36,027 nucleotides of DNA, from contig DATELY010000012.1 of the NCBI GenBank assembly GCA_035276085.1, positions 1 through 36,027 on the forward strand. The letters run 5' to 3'. The position numbers were made by a program, and so were the translations under genes. The DNA comes from DATELY01 sp035276085 (GTDB lineage: Bacteria; Pseudomonadota; Gammaproteobacteria; Steroidobacterales; Steroidobacteraceae). Positions within the stretch are counted from its first letter, which is position 1, and every line of letters begins with the position of its first letter. Below the pieces are notes generated by a model. It had not been told where the DNA came from, did not search any database, and saw only the letters and a program-made list of their open reading frames with translations. This document shows, piece by piece, positions 6,976-13,833 of the stretch.

Positions 6976-8730
6976 TTAAAACTCTGTCCAAACGTTGTCG
7001 TCACCGGCAGCACGTGCCAGCGGTGCCGGCGCTGCGGCGGGAGCGGATGCAGCAGGCACTGCTGCACGAGGTTTCGACGCGGCGGCAGGACGACGCTGCG
7101 GCACGACTCGCTTCATCGGCTTGCGCTCCGGCGCACGCGCGATGGGCGCCTCTTCGATGCTTTCGTGTTCCATATGCACAGGCGCGCCCTGGCTGCGGAA
7201 GTAGCCGATCTGACGCACCAGCGTTCCAGACTGCTGCTCCATCGACTTGCTGGCCGCGGAGGCCTGCTCGACGAGCGCGGCGTTCTGCTGCGTGACGTTG
7301 TCCATCTGGCTCACGGCGTTGTTCACTTGCTCGATACCGGCGGACTGTTCTTCCGACGCGGCGGCAATCTCGGCGACGATGTCGGTCACCTTCTTCACGC
7401 TTTCCATGATTTCGGAGAGCGTGCGGCCCGATTCATCCACCAGCTCGGAACCCGTCTTGACCTTGTCGACGGAGTCGTTGATGAGATCTTTGATCTCCTT
7501 CGCGGCGCTGGCGCTGCGCTGCGCGAGGTTGCGCACTTCGGTTGCGACCACGGCGAAACCGCGGCCCTGCTCACCGGCACGCGCCGCTTCCACGGCGGCG
7601 TTCAGCGCGAGCAGGTTCGTCTGGAAGGCGATCTCGTCGATCACGCCGATGATGTCGGCGATCTTGCGGCTGGAGCTGTTGATCTCGCCCATCGCGCTGA
7701 TTGCACGATGCACGACCGCACCGCCCTTCTCGGCCTGTTCGCGCGCACCCACCGCCAGCTGATTCGCCTGGCGCGCGTTGTCCGCGTTCTGCTTCACGGT
7801 CGCAGTCATCTCCTCCATGCTGGAGGCCGTTTCCTCGAGCGCGGCGGCTTGCTGCTGCGTACGCTGCGAGAGGTCATCGTTGCCATGCGAAAGCTCGCGG
7901 GCTGCGGTGCCGACGGCATCCGCACTGGTGCGCACGCTGGCCACGATCTCGACCAGCTTGCCGTCCATGCGCTTCAAGGAGCTCAACAGGCGGCCGGGTT
8001 CATCGTCGCTGGTCACCTGCACGTCGTTACCGATTTCGCCGCTGGCGATGCGATCGGCGATACCGACGGCCGTGTTCAACGCCGACACGATCGAGCGCAC
8101 GAGGAAGAGTGCCAATGCAGCGGCGGCGGCAATGCCGAACACCATTGCGCCGACGATGATCGTCGTGCTGCGCTTGAATGCGGCTGCGGAGTCATCGCGC
8201 ATGCGCTGCGCCACCGTGATCTGTGCGGCGAGCAGACCGTCACCGCTCTTGAGCACGGCTTCGTACTCGGGGCGCGCCTTCTCCAGCAACTGGCTCTCGG
8301 CCTTGTCGAACGTGCCGACGCGCGCGAGCGCCATGGCTTCCGACATCGCCGCGAACGAGGCGTTGCTGTGGGTGACGAAGTCATCGACCATGCGACGCTC
8401 CTCTGCCGTCACATCCGCGCTCTTGAGCTTGTTCAAGAGCTCTTTCACCGCGGTTTCTTTCTCGCGAATGGCGTCAGCGGCGGTGACGACGGCGGCGGGA
8501 TCCTGGCGGATGACCACCGTCTCGGCCTTCTCCAACACCTCGCGCGTGTCGCCCTGAACCTCGCCGACCCAACCGGTGGGCAGCAGGCGGTTCGAGAACA
8601 GCGCGTCGAGGTCCGTGTTCGAGGACTTGGTCCCCGTGAGGCCGACCACGCCAATCGCGGCCGCGACCACCCCCAATAGCGCCAAAGTCGCGAACAGCCG
8701 CGCCTTTACGCTCATACTCGAGAAGTTCAT
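6976..8730 (-). CDS. Methyl-accepting chemotaxis protein (transmembrane receptor)
   Basis: Inner-membrane chemoreceptor of about 584 residues. Transmembrane helix 1 spans about residues 10-32, a periplasmic helical (four-helix-bundle-like) ligand domain covers about 33-188, and transmembrane helix 2 about 189-212. A HAMP domain follows (about 212-265), then a long cytoplasmic methylation/signalling domain with the highly conserved tip EIAFQTNLLALNAAVEAARA. The C-terminus has an Ala/Pro/Arg-rich linker and ends VWTEF, fitting the aromatic-x-x-aromatic pentapeptide that tethers CheR and CheB. ATG at 8730 is preferred over the in-frame ATG at 8739 because AAGGA lies a proper eight bases before the former and touches the latter. 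Ligand unknown. Confidence 0.95.
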   Translation of the reverse strand: MNFSSMSVKARLFATLALLGVVAAAIGVVGLTGTKSSNTDLDALFSNRLLPTGWVGEVQGDTREVLEKAETVVIRQDPAAVVTAADAIREKETAVKELLNKLKSADVTAEERRMVDDFVTHSNASFAAMSEAMALARVGTFDKAESQLLEKARPEYEAVLKSGDGLLAAQITVAQRMRDDSAAAFKRSTTIIVGAMVFGIAAAAALALFLVRSIVSALNTAVGIADRIASGEIGNDVQVTSDDEPGRLLSSLKRMDGKLVEIVASVRTSADAVGTAARELSHGNDDLSQRTQQQAAALEETASSMEEMTATVKQNADNARQANQLAVGAREQAEKGGAVVHRAISAMGEINSSSRKIADIIGVIDEIAFQTNLLALNAAVEAARAGEQGRGFAVVATEVRNLAQRSASAAKEIKDLINDSVDKVKTGSELVDESGRTLSEIMESVKKVTDIVAEIAAASEEQSAGIEQVNNAVSQMDNVTQQNAALVEQASAASKSMEQQSGTLVRQIGYFRSQGAPVHMEHESIEEAPIARAPERKPMKRVVPQRRPAAASKPRAAVPAASAPAAAPAPLARAAGDDNVWTEF

Positions 8731-8766
8731 GGCACTCATCCTTAGTAACAGTCGTTGGTATTGAAC

Positions 8767-10881
8767 TCAGGCTGCCGCGCGTTGAGCCGCGACTCGTATC
8801 AAACCGGGCACATCGAGAATCAAAGCCACCGCGCCATCGCCCAGAATGGTGGCGCCGGAGACCCCGTCGACACGACGGAAATTCGTTTCGAGCGATTTGA
8901 TGACCACTTGCTGCTGACCGAGCAGGTCATCGACGAACAGGCCGCAGCGGCGGCCTTCGCCTTCCACGACCATGATCAGGCCTTCATGCAACTGCGACGC
9001 GCGCGGCTTCACGCCGAACACGTCGTGCACACGCACGACGGGAACATAGCCGTCGCGGAACCAGAACACCTCGCCCTGCCCCGCCACGCGATTGACCATG
9101 CCGGGCTTGAGCTGCAAGGACTCGATGATCGTCGTGAGCGGCACGATGTACGTTTCGCCGCCGACGTTCACGCTCTGTCCGTCCACGATGGCCAAGGTCA
9201 AAGGCAACGTGATGATGAAGCGTGAGCCGCGCCCGCGTTCCGAGCGCACTTCGATCGCACCGCCGAGCTCTTTGATGTTCCGGCGCACGACATCCATGCC
9301 GACACCGCGGCCTGAGATGTCCGTCGTCTGGTCGGCCGTGGAGAAGCCGGCCATGAAGATCAATTCGTAGATGGCATCGTCGGAGAGCACATCGTTCGCA
9401 CCGATGAGTCCGCGCTCGCGCGCCTTCGCCAGGATGCGGTCCTTGTTGAGGCCGCCGCCGTCATCGCCCACCTCGACGGTGATCGAGCCGCCTTTGTGGT
9501 ACGCATCGAGGTTCACCGTGCCGTTGGCCGGCTTGCCCGCGGCGACACGCACATCCGGCATTTCGATGCCGTGATCGACACTGTTGCGCACGAGGTGCAC
9601 CAGCGGATCGCCGATCTTCTCCAGCACCGTCTTGTCGAGCTCCGTCTGTTCACCCGAGACTTTGAGCTCGACGTTCTTGCCGAGCCGCTGGCTCAAGTCG
9701 CGCACCATGCGCGGGAAGCGGCTGAACACGAAGCTGATCGGCAGCATGCGCACGCGCATGACGCTTTCCTGCAGCTCGCGCATGTTGCGCTCGAGCTGAA
9801 CCAGCCCGGAGCGCAGCTGCTCCGCCGCAGGTCCTTCGATCCGAGTGCCCAGCTGGCTCAGCATCGACTGCGTGATCACGAGCTCACCGACGGTGTTCAT
9901 CAGCTCATCGATTTTCTCCGTGCTGACACGGATCGAGCTGGCATCACCGACGTTGGGCTTGTGCACTTCCGCGGAGTCGTTGCTGGCCGCAAGCGCCAGG
10001 TTCGGCCGTTTGACCTCTGGCTTCGGTGCAGCTGGCTCCGCAGCCTGTTCGACGCGTGCAACATCTGCAACCGGAGGAGTTTCCACGGCTGCAGCAACAG
10101 CGGGCGTACCGCTGGCTGCCGGGGCGACTGGCAGCTCAGCGCGAATCTCGAGCTCGCAGTCACCTTCGGCCCAATCGAAAATCTCCTTCAACACCGACTC
10201 ATCCGCATTGGTCTCCAAGGTGAGATCCCAAGCGAGCAGGCAGGCTTCCGTATCGAGATCGGAAAGCTGCGGCAGACTGGACAGATCGGTTTGCACGCCG
10301 AGCTGTCCGAGCTCGGCCAGCTCGCGCAGCATGCGCAGCGGATCGTTACCGTGCACGAACAGTTGCGGATACGGGCGGAACAGAATGCGCCAGCGATGCG
10401 CGTATGCGGGCGTCGCAGGGACTGCAACTGCGGCAACCTCCGCCGCGGGAGCGGCTGCTGCGGCAACGGGAGCCGCGGCAGGCGCTGAGTTCTTCTGCGC
10501 AATCGCGAGCTCGAGATCGAATTGCAGATCGGCGACGCGCTGTGCATCGACCGTTTCTTTCTGTTGCACGGCGCGCAGCATCTCACGCATGACGTCGACG
10601 GACTTCAACAGCAGGTCCGAGATCGGACGCGTCACTTGCATGCGATTGCCGCGCAGCTCATCGAGCAGCGTTTCGCAGGTATGCGTGAAGGAGGCGACTT
10701 CGGAGAAGCCGAAGGTCGCGCTGCCGCCCTTGATCGAGTGGGCGACGCGGAAGATCGTGTTGATCAGATCCGGATCGGGCGCGCCCACATTCAGCTTGAG
10801 CAGCGCTGCCTCCATCTGATCGAGCGCTTCCGAACTTTCGTCGAAGAACGCTTCGTGGAATTGTGCGAGATCGAGTGCCAT
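8767..10881 (-). CDS. cheA: Chemotaxis histidine kinase CheA
   Basis: CheA autophosphorylates on a histidine and passes phosphate to CheY and CheB. In this 704-residue protein the P1 Hpt domain carries H48 in VAHSIKGGSATFGF. An Ala-rich linker leads to a P2-like region (about 165-255, RWRILFRPYPQLF onward), followed by a P3 dimerisation helix pair (RVSTEKIDELMNTVGELVI). The P4 ATPase has the N box LVRNSVDHGIE and glycine boxes DDGGGL and GRGVGMDVV, and the C-terminus is a P5 CheW-like domain. ATG at 10881 gives MALDLAQFHEAFFDES, the usual beginning. A further upstream frame extension is not family-like. It lies 25 bp after the STAS gene and 36 bp before the receptor gene. Confidence 0.97.
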   Translation of the reverse strand: MALDLAQFHEAFFDESSEALDQMEAALLKLNVGAPDPDLINTIFRVAHSIKGGSATFGFSEVASFTHTCETLLDELRGNRMQVTRPISDLLLKSVDVMREMLRAVQQKETVDAQRVADLQFDLELAIAQKNSAPAAAPVAAAAAPAAEVAAVAVPATPAYAHRWRILFRPYPQLFVHGNDPLRMLRELAELGQLGVQTDLSSLPQLSDLDTEACLLAWDLTLETNADESVLKEIFDWAEGDCELEIRAELPVAPAASGTPAVAAAVETPPVADVARVEQAAEPAAPKPEVKRPNLALAASNDSAEVHKPNVGDASSIRVSTEKIDELMNTVGELVITQSMLSQLGTRIEGPAAEQLRSGLVQLERNMRELQESVMRVRMLPISFVFSRFPRMVRDLSQRLGKNVELKVSGEQTELDKTVLEKIGDPLVHLVRNSVDHGIEMPDVRVAAGKPANGTVNLDAYHKGGSITVEVGDDGGGLNKDRILAKARERGLIGANDVLSDDAIYELIFMAGFSTADQTTDISGRGVGMDVVRRNIKELGGAIEVRSERGRGSRFIITLPLTLAIVDGQSVNVGGETYIVPLTTIIESLQLKPGMVNRVAGQGEVFWFRDGYVPVVRVHDVFGVKPRASQLHEGLIMVVEGEGRRCGLFVDDLLGQQQVVIKSLETNFRRVDGVSGATILGDGAVALILDVPGLIRVAAQRAAA

Positions 10882-10906
10882 CGCTTTCGCTCGTTCGTGA
10901 TCGCTC

Positions 10907-11263
10907 TTAGGTGTGCGCCTGCGCCGGCTGTTCCTGCAGACCCAGCAGCGCGGTGACGCCAAGCAAACGCGTTGCATCGCTCAGCGCCGCTGCGCCGCCC
11001 TCCCAGCTGAACGGGAGATTGCGGCTCTGGCGATCGCGCACGAATGCACACAGCACTTGCAGCGCGGCGGTGTCGATGCGCTGCAGAGCGCTCGCATCCA
11101 GCTTCACCACGTCCGCGGTATCGAGCCAGCGCATGAGCGACGTCTTCAGCTCTGCCGTCTCGCGCAACGTGCAGTTGGCGGGCAGAACGATCAGCGGTGC
11201 TGCCGGAGGCGCTCCCTCCGCAGCCGCCGATGCAGCTTCACGTTTTCGCTTGGACGTTTTCAT
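10907..11263 (-). CDS. STAS domain protein, first gene of the che operon
   Basis: Small 118-residue cytoplasmic protein. A basic N-terminus (MKTSKRKREA) and an Ala/Pro linker precede a single STAS (anti-sigma-factor-antagonist-like) domain from about residue 24. This domain contains the VLPANCTLRETAELKTSL strand-helix and the VVKLDASALQRIDTAALQVL core. In the usual phosphoacceptor loop the residues are D-T-A, so a threonine takes the place of the common serine. It lies 25 bp before cheA and follows a FliA-type promoter. STAS proteins often sit at the head of chemotaxis clusters in gammaproteobacteria, though their role there is unclear. ATG at 11263 lacks a strong ribosome site; a TTG 36 bases upstream is possible. 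Confidence 0.88.
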   Translation of the reverse strand: MKTSKRKREAASAAAEGAPPAAPLIVLPANCTLRETAELKTSLMRWLDTADVVKLDASALQRIDTAALQVLCAFVRDRQSRNLPFSWEGGAAALSDATRLLGVTALLGLQEQPAQAHT

Positions 11264-11318
11264 GGCTTTGCAGGCTGATGGGCGCCGAGTGGGCGTCAAT
11301 TTCCCTGATTCTGTTCTG

Positions 11319-11345
11319 CTATCGGCACTGCTTACGCGCCCTTTA
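11319..11345 (-). promoter_or_regulatory. Sigma-28 (FliA) promoter for STAS-cheA operon
   Basis: On the minus strand the sequence reads TAAAGGGC, an 11-base spacer, then GCCGATAG. The FliA consensus is TAAAGTTT-N11-GCCGATAA, so the -35 matches at five leading bases, the spacer length is exact and the -10 matches 7 of 8. It lies 56 bp upstream of the STAS start codon. The -35 core falls in the loop of a small palindrome, GCGCC-TAAAG-GGCGC (11336-11350). Confidence 0.85.
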
Positions 11346-11494
11346 GGCGCACTACGTCTCGTCATGAGTGCAAAACCCGGCTCTGACGCAGCGTATGAAT
11401 GCACTGTGCGCAGCGTGCTTAGGGGAGTGTCGTAGCGGCAGTGCAGCAGTTCCTCGCAAGCGCTTCGACTCCCATTTCCGGCGTGTCTGCGCCA

Positions 11495-12061
11495 TCAGCC
11501 GACCGCCAGCAGGGAACCGCGCTTGCGTGGGACGTTGCGCTGCTCGGGTGCTTGTGCGCTCGTTGGAGCATTGATCGGGGTCGGCGCCGTCGGCTTGCGA
11601 TCGGTGTTCTGACCCGCGCGCTCGCTGTCGTTCACCACGCGCACGCTGTGCAATCGCACCAGCAGCTCGGCTTCGTGCCGCGTGATACCGCAGCTGCCGA
11701 TGAGCTCATCGACCGGTGCGCCGCGTTTGGCGAGGCGTACCGCGAGATCGTAGCCGCGGGCCGCTGCACCGGTGGGTTGCGGGCTGTAGCGCGAGCCGGC
11801 TTCAACCTGGCCGGCAATGGCGTCCAGGCGTCCCTCCAAGCGCTGCACTTGTTCTTGCATGCCGCGCAGCTCGCACAGCGTGATGTCGAGTTGCTCGAAG
11901 ACGCGCTTCGCATCCAGCTCCATCTGCTTGCGCCAACGCACGACGGCGAGCGCGAGTACACCGCACGCCCCAATCAGAAACACGCCGCGCGCAAAGATCA
12001 GCACGGCTTCGAGCGAGATGCCTTCGAACGAGAGGGTTTCGAACGCAAGAGTTTCGAACAT
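11495..12061 (-). CDS. DUF2802 membrane-anchored protein of flagellar clusters
   Basis: A 188-residue protein with one N-terminal transmembrane helix (about residues 25-43, IFARGVFLIGACGVLALAVV), a coiled-coil-like stretch (about 45-90) and a DUF2802 core. The core contains YDLAVRLAKRGAPVDELIGSCGITRHEAELLVRLH (split here into YDLAVRLAKRGAPVDE and LIGSCGITRHEAELLVRLH). DUF2802 proteins are typically encoded beside flagellar or chemotaxis genes; their biochemical role is not established. Residues 2-21 show a four-fold period-5 pattern (FETLA, FETLS, FEGIS, LEAVL). ATG at 12061 has AGGAG six bases upstream. It is divergent from fliK and lies upstream of the STAS-cheA promoter. Confidence 0.85.
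   Translation of the reverse strand: MFETLAFETLSFEGISLEAVLIFARGVFLIGACGVLALAVVRWRKQMELDAKRVFEQLDITLCELRGMQEQVQRLEGRLDAIAGQVEAGSRYSPQPTGAAARGYDLAVRLAKRGAPVDELIGSCGITRHEAELLVRLHSVRVVNDSERAGQNTDRKPTAPTPINAPTSAQAPEQRNVPRKRGSLLAVG
12008..12059. repeat. 15-bp period repeat in the 5' end of the DUF2802 gene
   Basis: On the plus strand TTCGAGC (12008) and TTCGAAC (12023, 12038, 12053) recur every 15 bases, with partly conserved bases between. They encode the period-5 N-terminus of the DUF2802 protein. The pattern suggests recent duplication of a 15-bp unit. Confidence 0.7.
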
Positions 12062-12213
12062 CGCAAGCTCCTGTGATGACGCTCACATACGCCAGAAACC
12101 CGACGCGAGAGCGACTTGTGCAGTGAGAGGAGCAGGATCCATGCCGCGGATGTGCCGCAGGGGGCGGGGCGGCGGATGAATGCGTCGAAGCTGTGAGTTG
12201 GCTCTCAACAAGG

Positions 12214-12245
12214 GCTGGGAGGGCGCTGGGCTGGGAGGGCGCTGG
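12214..12245. repeat. Perfect 16-bp tandem duplication upstream of fliK
   Basis: GCTGGGAGGGCGCTGG occurs twice back to back (12214-12229 and 12230-12245). An inverted partner, CAGCGCCCTCCC, lies at 12281-12292, so either copy can form a 12-bp stem with it. The structure sits just upstream of the FliA-type promoter in the divergent DUF2802/fliK gap (12062-12362). The rest of this 300-bp gap shows no gene. Confidence 0.8.
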
Positions 12246-12300
12246 CCGACGAGAGGCGGACGTGAGAGATCGCGTCCTCGCAGCGCCCTCCCGCCCCTCC

Positions 12301-12327
12301 TCAACTTTCCCCCGACTCTGCCGCTAA
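12301..12327 (+). promoter_or_regulatory. Sigma-28 (FliA)-type promoter for fliK-fhlB
   Basis: TCAACTTT at 12301-12308, an exact 11-base spacer, then GCCGCTAA at 12320-12327. Against the FliA consensus this is 6 of 8 and 7 of 8 matches. It ends 35 bases before the fliK start codon, leaving a short leader, which supports the downstream start at 12363. Confidence 0.7.
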
Positions 12328-12362
12328 ATAGTGACGAGCATCACGTCTTGGACGACTTGGAC

Positions 12363-13535
12363 ATGCGCGTCGATCTGAATCCCACACGTACCGCAACGAG
12401 CGTTGCGACCTCCGCCGGCAGCTTGCTGTCCGAGTGGCGCGTGGGCGCGATCGTCGAAGCCGTTGCGGTTCGCGACGTGAGCGGGCAATTGTGGCTGCGC
12501 ATCGGCAGCACGAACTACGCAGCCCGTGTCGCGTCCGGGCCCAACGAAGGACCCGCGAATGGCGAAGTCCTGCAGGCACGCGTGCTGCGGACCAGTCCCG
12601 TGTTGGCACTGGAGACATTGCAGACACAGGAGGGCAACGGGGCCAGTCAAGTCACCGCAAACGCGTTGCTGCGTTATCTGCCGCGGCAAACCAGTCCTGC
12701 TGCGCTGGCTGCAAACCTGAGCTTTCTTGCGCGCGAGCACGGCGGGCAATCGCTGCCGTCGCCGGTGATGAATGCCGCGACGCAAGTATGGAATGCGCTA
12801 CCCGATGCGCAGGCGCTCACCGACCCGACACAACTGGAGCGCTCGCTCAATCGATCGGGCTCGTTCCTCGAAGCAGCACTCGCTCGCGGACAATCGCCGA
12901 CAGGCGATCTCAAGGCACTCTTGCTGGAGCTGCAGCAGGCACTCACGACGGCCGGCGGCCGTGCGAACGCGGCGCCGCCCAATGCAACCGATGCAACAGC
13001 GCTGCCCAGCCCACAAGGTGGACTTGCGAACCTGCCTGCGACGCCGGCGACGTTGGCATTGCTCGACCGGCCGACGGAGCAGCTGCACGAGCTTGCACGC
13101 CAGACCGAAGGCGTGTTGGCACGCCTGACGACGACACAGATTCAGAATGCGACCCAGAACGCCTCCCTGCCGGCATTGATGATGGAAATACCCGTGCGCG
13201 TCGACGATCGAGCCACGATGCTGCGTCTGCGCATCGAGCGCGAAGCGCCTGAGCAACGGCAGGAAGCCGAGTCGAGCTGGACCATCGAGGCCGCACTGGA
13301 TCTCGGCGCGCAAGGCGGACTGCATGCACGCATCAGTCTCGCGGGAACGCGCCTGGGGGTGCAGCTACGAGCCGATAGCCCCTACGTCGTCGAACAGCTC
13401 GCAACGCGCGCGCCTGAACTGGCGGCGCTGCTACGCAGCTCGGGACTCACGATCGATCGCGTAGTGTGTTTGCACGGCATGCCGGTCTCTCAGCCGGGCA
13501 AGCCGGTTCACCGCCTTCTGGATGTGCGCGCATGA
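12363..13535 (+). CDS. fliK: Flagellar hook-length control protein FliK
   Basis: FliK is a secreted molecular ruler that sets hook length and triggers the export-specificity switch through FlhB. The 390-residue protein has a variable Ala/Thr/Gln-rich N-terminal and middle part. A C-terminal Flg_hook domain (about residues 295-385) contains VDDRATMLRLRIERE, LGAQGGLHARISLAGTRLGV and ELAALLRSSGLTIDRVVCLHG. The N-terminus has no signal peptide, as expected for a flagellar-exported protein. ATG at 12363 is chosen because the frame upstream is GC-rich repeat sequence and the FliA-type promoter lies inside it; the ribosome site is weak. The stop overlaps the next gene by four bases (ATGA), implying coupling with FhlB. 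Confidence 0.87.
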   Translation: MRVDLNPTRTATSVATSAGSLLSEWRVGAIVEAVAVRDVSGQLWLRIGSTNYAARVASGPNEGPANGEVLQARVLRTSPVLALETLQTQEGNGASQVTANALLRYLPRQTSPAALAANLSFLAREHGGQSLPSPVMNAATQVWNALPDAQALTDPTQLERSLNRSGSFLEAALARGQSPTGDLKALLLELQQALTTAGGRANAAPPNATDATALPSPQGGLANLPATPATLALLDRPTEQLHELARQTEGVLARLTTTQIQNATQNASLPALMMEIPVRVDDRATMLRLRIEREAPEQRQEAESSWTIEAALDLGAQGGLHARISLAGTRLGVQLRADSPYVVEQLATRAPELAALLRSSGLTIDRVVCLHGMPVSQPGKPVHRLLDVRA

Positions 13536-13825
13536 ACGAGAAGCCGCGAGTTCCGACCGCCATCGCCCTGCACTATTCAGGCAGCGGCGCACCGCGTGTC
13601 GTCGCCAAGGGCGGCGGTGTCGTCGCGCAACGCATCGTCGAGACGGCACGTGAGCATCAGGTACCGTTGGAGGAAGATCCCGCGCTGGCGGCCGCGCTGG
13701 CGCGAGTGGAGCTTGGGCGGGAGATCCCGCGCGAGCTGTACGTGGCAGTCGCGCACGTGCTTGCCTTTGCCTGGGCTGTCACCGGCAAGAAGCAGTTGCA
13801 CGTGCGCGAGGATGCGAACGGCTGA
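13532..13825 (+). CDS. FlhB C-terminal-domain-only protein (FhlB/YlqH-like)
   Basis: A 97-residue soluble protein resembling only the cytoplasmic C-domain of the flagellar export switch FlhB. Visible family blocks are APRVVAKGGGVVAQRIVETA, REHQVPLEEDPALAAALARV and ELGREIPRELYVAVAHVLAF. It lacks the FlhB transmembrane region and the self-cleaving NPTH site: the corresponding beginning is TAIALHYSG. Stand-alone homologues of this type occur beside FliK-like genes in several bacteria and can partly replace the FlhB C-domain in some. It shares an ATGA overlap with fliK, so the two are translated together. It converges with the TetR gene, with 8 bp between stops. Confidence 0.87.
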   Translation: MNEKPRVPTAIALHYSGSGAPRVVAKGGGVVAQRIVETAREHQVPLEEDPALAAALARVELGREIPRELYVAVAHVLAFAWAVTGKKQLHVREDANG

Positions 13826-13833
13826 GTTGTCGC

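Noticed and set aside
6715..8679. Long open frame antisense to the chemoreceptor
   Set aside because: Its product is His/Arg-rich with no domain pattern and mirrors the codon bias of the real gene; such frames are common in GC-rich DNA.
10882..10977. Upstream extension of cheA to 10977
   Set aside because: It overlaps the STAS gene in another frame and gives a Cys/Arg-rich lead; MALDLAQFHEAFFDES is the normal CheA beginning.
12180..12362. Upstream extension of fliK to 12180
   Set aside because: The extension is translated from GC-rich repeats and would contain the FliA-type promoter, so the start at 12363 is preferred.
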